NCBI GenBank assembly: GCA_020635975.1
Contig: JACJYT010000005.1
Coordinates: forward strand, 62,001 to 126,000
Source of the DNA: Chitinophagales bacterium
GTDB lineage: Bacteria; Bacteroidota; Bacteroidia; Chitinophagales; UBA8649
Reading direction: 5' to 3'
DNA: 64,000 nt
Part shown: one piece after another, positions 61,419 through 64,000 of the stretch
Numbering within the stretch: the first letter of the stretch is position 1
How the letters are laid out: each line of letters begins with the position of its first letter
The notes under the pieces: generated by a model
Databases searched by the model: none
What the model saw: only the letters and a program-made list of their open reading frames with translations
What the model was told of the DNA's origin: nothing
Program-made: the position numbers and the translations under genes

Positions 61419-61492
61419 GCCGGTGTAGCTCAGTTGGCCAGAGCAGCTGATTTGTAATCAGCTGGTCGGGGGTTCGAATCCCTCCACCGGCT
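61419..61492 (+). tRNA. tRNA-Thr (TGT anticodon)
   Basis: 74 nt. The acceptor stem GCCGGTG/CACCGGC pairs fully; anticodon stem GCTGA/TCAGC with loop TTTGTAA (anticodon TGT at 61453-61455); the T loop is TTCGAAT. The 3' CCA is not encoded. Confidence 0.96.
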
Positions 61493-61505
61493 CTAATTGG
61501 ATAAT

Positions 61506-61586
61506 GGGGAGATTCCAGAGCGGCCAAATGGGGCAGACTGTAAATCTGCTGTTAATTCTTCGCAGGTTCGAATCCTGCTCTCCCCA
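61506..61586 (+). tRNA. tRNA-Tyr (GTA anticodon)
   Basis: 81 nt with a long variable arm, as in bacterial tRNA-Tyr. Acceptor stem GGGGAGA/TCTCCCC; anticodon stem GCAGA/TCTGC, loop CTGTAAA (GTA at 61540-61542); discriminator A. Confidence 0.96.
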
Positions 61587-61651
61587 CGGAATTTGTTGAG
61601 GTTTGTAATTTTGATAGAAATAAGGAAATTGTAAACATACCAAGTTATTAA

Positions 61652-61724
61652 GCGGGAGTAGCTCAGTTGGTAGAGCATCAGCCTTCCAAGCTGAGGGTCG
61701 CGGGTTCGAGTCTCGTCTCCCGCT
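61652..61724 (+). tRNA. tRNA-Gly (TCC anticodon)
   Basis: 73 nt. Acceptor GCGGGAG/CTCCCGC; anticodon stem TCAGC/GCTGA with loop CTTCCAA; T discriminator. CCA not encoded. Confidence 0.96.
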
Positions 61725-61776
61725 CATAGGTAAAACCGTTTTACTTCCTTAAAGAAGTGATTCGCTTTGCTCTCAA

Positions 61777-61848
61777 GCCAATGTAGCTCAGGGGTAGAGC
61801 ACTTCCTTGGTAAGGAAGAGGCCATGGGTTCAATTCCCATCATTGGCT
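61777..61848 (+). tRNA. tRNA-Thr (GGT anticodon)
   Basis: 72 nt. Acceptor GCCAATG/CATTGGC; anticodon stem CTTCC/GGAAG with loop TTGGTAA; T stem ATGGG/CCCAT. Second Thr tRNA of the cluster, 54 nt before tuf. Confidence 0.96.
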
Positions 61849-61902
61849 CATAAAAATTAGTAAGAGATACTTAATTATAAATAAAAATAAAAATCAAAAA
61901 AA

Positions 61903-63090
61903 ATGGCTAAAGAAAAATTCGAAAGAACCAAGCCGCACGTTAACGTAGGAACGATCGGTCACGTTGATCATGGTAAAACTACCTTGACAGCAGCTATTAC
62001 TTCTGTGCTTGCTTCTAAAGGTATGGCGCAAAAGAAAGACTACGATTCTATTGATGGTGCTCCTGAAGAAAAAGAAAGAGGTATTACAATTAATACTGCT
62101 CACGTAGAGTATGAAACTGCAACTAGACACTATGCTCACGTAGATTGTCCTGGTCACGCGGATTACATCAAGAACATGGTAACTGGTGCTGCTCAGATGG
62201 ATGGTGCTATCTTAGTAGTTGCTGCTACAGATGGTCCTATGCCTCAAACTAGAGAGCACATCTTATTAGCTCGTCAAGTAGGTGTTCCAAGAATTGTAGT
62301 TTTCATGAACAAAGTTGACTTAGTTGACGATCCTGAATTCTTAGAATTAGGTGAAATGGAAATTAGAGACTTATTAAGCTTCTATGAATTTGATGGTGAT
62401 AATTCTCCAGTAATTTTAGGTTCAGCGTTGAAAGCTTTAAATGGTGAAGCTGATGGTGTTGCTGCTGTTGAGCAATTAATGGATGCTGTTGATAGCTGGG
62501 TTCCACTACCTGAAAGAGCGGTGGATATGCCTTTCTTATTACCAGTGGAGGACGTATTCTCTATTACAGGTAGAGGTACTGTTGCAACAGGTAAAATTGA
62601 AAGAGGTGTAATTAACTCTGGTGATCCAGTTGAAATCGTAGGTTTAGGTGCGGAGAAAATGACTTCTACTGTAACAGGTGTGGAGATGTTCCGTAAAATC
62701 TTAGATAGAGGTGAAGCAGGTGAAAACGTTGGTTTACTTTTAAGAGGTATTGAGAAAGATAACATTAAGAGAGGAATGGTAATTGTTAAGCCAGGATCTA
62801 TTAAGCCTCATACTAAATTCAAATGTGAAGTTTACGTATTAAGCAAAGAAGAAGGTGGACGTCATACTCCATTCTTTAACAAGTATCGTCCTCAGTTCTA
62901 CATGAGAACAACAGACGTTACAGGTGAAGTAACTTTACCAGAAGGTATCGAAATGGTAATGCCAGGTGATAACGTTACTTTAACAGTAGAATTAATCTAT
63001 CCAGTTGCTATGGACAAAGGTTTACGTTTCGCTATCCGTGAAGGTGGTAGAACTGTAGGTGCGGGTCAAGTAACTGAAATTATAGAATAA
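61903..63090 (+). CDS. tuf: Elongation factor Tu
   Basis: Delivers aminoacyl-tRNA to the ribosome. 395 residues, with GHVDHGKTTL (P loop), the RGITIN switch region, DCPGHADY, NKVDLVD and the three-domain layout to the end (GGRTVGAGQVTEIIE). It follows four tRNA genes and precedes tRNA-Trp, secE and nusG, the common bacterial order. Codon use is more regular than in its neighbours, as expected of a highly expressed gene. Confidence 0.98.
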   Translation: MAKEKFERTKPHVNVGTIGHVDHGKTTLTAAITSVLASKGMAQKKDYDSIDGAPEEKERGITINTAHVEYETATRHYAHVDCPGHADYIKNMVTGAAQMDGAILVVAATDGPMPQTREHILLARQVGVPRIVVFMNKVDLVDDPEFLELGEMEIRDLLSFYEFDGDNSPVILGSALKALNGEADGVAAVEQLMDAVDSWVPLPERAVDMPFLLPVEDVFSITGRGTVATGKIERGVINSGDPVEIVGLGAEKMTSTVTGVEMFRKILDRGEAGENVGLLLRGIEKDNIKRGMVIVKPGSIKPHTKFKCEVYVLSKEEGGRHTPFFNKYRPQFYMRTTDVTGEVTLPEGIEMVMPGDNVTLTVELIYPVAMDKGLRFAIREGGRTVGAGQVTEIIE

Positions 63091-63109
63091 TTTCATTAGA
63101 AATAGTTGT

Positions 63110-63137
63110 AAGCAGTCCTGATTTTTCGGGACTGCTT
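63110..63137 (+). terminator. Hairpin between tuf and tRNA-Trp (partial terminator or processing site)
   Basis: A 9-bp stem (AAGCAGTCC with GGACTGCTT) and a T-rich loop. It lacks a strong T tail, so it may only slow polymerase or mark an RNA cleavage site. Confidence 0.5.
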
Positions 63138-63152
63138 AATCTATTTTAACAA

Positions 63153-63225
63153 ACGGGTGTAGCTCAGTCGGTAGAGCAGTGGTCTCCAAAACCAAAGGTC
63201 GTGAGTTCGAATCTTACCTCCCGTG
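63153..63225 (+). tRNA. tRNA-Trp (CCA anticodon) with two unpaired stem positions
   Basis: 73 nt, loop CTCCAAA with anticodon CCA at 63186-63188 and discriminator G73, as expected for Trp. The acceptor stem ACGGGTG/CTCCCGT has a T-T mismatch at position 6-67, and the anticodon stem GTGGT/ACCAA has a G-A mismatch at 27-43. D and T stems are normal. It is the usual tRNA between tuf and secE. Confidence 0.92.
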
Positions 63226-63239
63226 CAAAGTAGAAATAA

Positions 63240-63434
63240 ATGGAGAGTTTAAAAACATATATCGAAGGTGCTTATCAGGAATTGATGCACAAGGTAACTT
63301 GGCCCACTTGGTCTGAATTGCAAAGTAGTGGAATCATTGTTTTTGTGGCCTCTGCTATCATCGGTTTAGTTGTTTTGGCTATGGATTTAGCTTCAAAAAA
63401 TGTAACTGAATTAATTTATAACCTTCTACGATAA
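63240..63434 (+). CDS. secE: Preprotein translocase subunit SecE
   Basis: 64 residues: an amphipathic N-terminal helix with VTWPTWSELQSS (the conserved SecE motif) and one membrane helix (about 30-50). It clamps SecY in the Sec channel. The gene starts only 15 nt after tRNA-Trp, so its transcript comes from the same unit, and is followed by nusG after 2 nt. Confidence 0.94.
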   Translation: MESLKTYIEGAYQELMHKVTWPTWSELQSSGIIVFVASAIIGLVVLAMDLASKNVTELIYNLLR

Positions 63435-63436
63435 GA

Positions 63437-63997
63437 ATGACTAAAGTGATGCAAGACGAGAAGAAATGGTATGTACTAAGGGTCGTTAGTGGCAAAGAAA
63501 GAAAAATCAAAGAATATCTTGATTTGGATCTTGCTAGAATGGGCTATGATTCTGTGGTAACACAGATTTTAGTTCCTACCGAAAAAGTATATAAAATCAG
63601 AAATGGCAAAAAAGTTATAAAGGAAAGAAATTTATTTCCAGGTTATATCTACATAGAAGCTATTGACAGTAAGTTCAAAGGAGAAATTGTTCAGCATATT
63701 TCAGGAACTACGAATGTTATTAATTTTTTAGGTGGCAAACGTCCTGAACCAATTCGTCAATCTGAAGTATTCAAGTTGTTAGGTAAAGTAGATGATCTAG
63801 ACGATGCAGATGAAACTTTGAATGAACCATTCTTGATTAACGAAACGGTTAAAATTGTGGATGGACCATTTAACGATTTCTTAGGTTCTATCGAAGAAAT
63901 CTATGACGAGAAGAAGAAATTAAAAGTAATTGTAAAAATATTTGGTAGAAGAACACCTGTAGAGGTTAATTTTGTACAAGTAGAAAAAGTATCATAA
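63437..63997 (+). CDS. nusG: Transcription termination/antitermination protein NusG
   Basis: 186 residues. The NGN domain starts KKWYVLRVVSGKERKIKEYL and has LFPGYIYIEA; the C-terminal KOW domain has VKIVDGPFNDFLGSIEEIYDEKKKLKVIV and FGRRTPVEVNFVQVEKV. It binds RNA polymerase and links it to Rho or the ribosome. The first ATG is used; an in-frame ATG four codons on is also possible. The window ends 3 nt after its stop. Confidence 0.96.
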   Translation: MTKVMQDEKKWYVLRVVSGKERKIKEYLDLDLARMGYDSVVTQILVPTEKVYKIRNGKKVIKERNLFPGYIYIEAIDSKFKGEIVQHISGTTNVINFLGGKRPEPIRQSEVFKLLGKVDDLDDADETLNEPFLINETVKIVDGPFNDFLGSIEEIYDEKKKLKVIVKIFGRRTPVEVNFVQVEKVS

Positions 63998-64000
63998 AAT

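Overview
The window looks like chromosomal DNA of an AT-rich member of the Bacteroidota, most likely Flavobacteriia-like. The signs are Bacteroidota promoters (TAnnTTTG -7 boxes, often with TTG/TTTG about 19-20 bp upstream), almost no Shine-Dalgarno sequences, three secreted proteins with type IX secretion (T9SS) C-terminal domains, many short Cys lipoproteins, a DUF3098 gene beside ftsX and uppP, MnmD, TrhO, and the tRNA-tuf-tRNA-secE-nusG order. Most of it is well-kept core genome.

Layout. 1-6 kb: tail of an RlmB-type rRNA methylase, a Na/phosphate cotransporter, a serine hydrolase with a broken lipoprotein start, a histidine kinase whose ATPase domain is frameshifted, and serA. 6-9.3 kb: thrS-infC-rpmI-rplT, closed by a strong terminator. 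9.4-22 kb: lemA and DUF2207, an acetyltransferase, a T9SS protein, a MacB-type permease, a pseudouridine synthase, a di-haem peroxidase, trhO and a second T9SS protein. 22-30 kb: a KdsC-like phosphatase, ftsX-DUF3098-uppP, SCO1 and cytochrome c, then mnmD, a 2OG oxygenase, purC, a CYTH protein and der. 30-37.5 kb: a small acidic lipoprotein, an HExxH protein, an HSDR_N nuclease-like protein, AMP nucleosidase, holA, ribF, truB and aconitase. 37.6-40.5 kb: a second permease and rpsF-rpsR-rplI, flanked by octamer-repeat tracts and a 39-nt palindrome. 40.5-48.4 kb: a marR gene divergent from a beta-oxidation operon (thiolase, FadJ-type enzyme) that is interrupted by a four-helix-bundle (S23-type) element, then a lipase-like hydrolase, an outer-membrane protein and a desaturase. 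48.5-58.3 kb: envelope genes (large beta-barrel, HldD-like epimerase, FadL-like porin, CotH protein with a T9SS signal). 58.5-64 kb: acyl-CoA dehydrogenase, rpsU, a XerC-like recombinase, hpf, five tRNA genes, tuf, secE and nusG.

Genes that work together: the marR/fad region and the acyl-CoA dehydrogenase form a fatty-acid oxidation set, with a palindromic operator candidate between the two divergent -7 boxes. bS6, bS18 and bS21, which help mask the anti-Shine-Dalgarno sequence in Bacteroidota ribosomes, are all encoded here, and rpsU has a clear Shine-Dalgarno sequence. Promoters of translation genes share an extended box, TAnnTTTGCACTCC.

The most unusual structures are (1) a four-helix-bundle gene bracketed by an 18-bp perfect inverted repeat and lying between two fad genes, (2) three tracts of degenerate repeats in strict 8-bp phase around the rpsF operon, one pair bracketing a 19-bp-stem palindrome, and (3) a cluster of frame breaks at 3.2-3.5 kb affecting two adjacent genes. 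No CRISPR array, prophage or transposase was seen.
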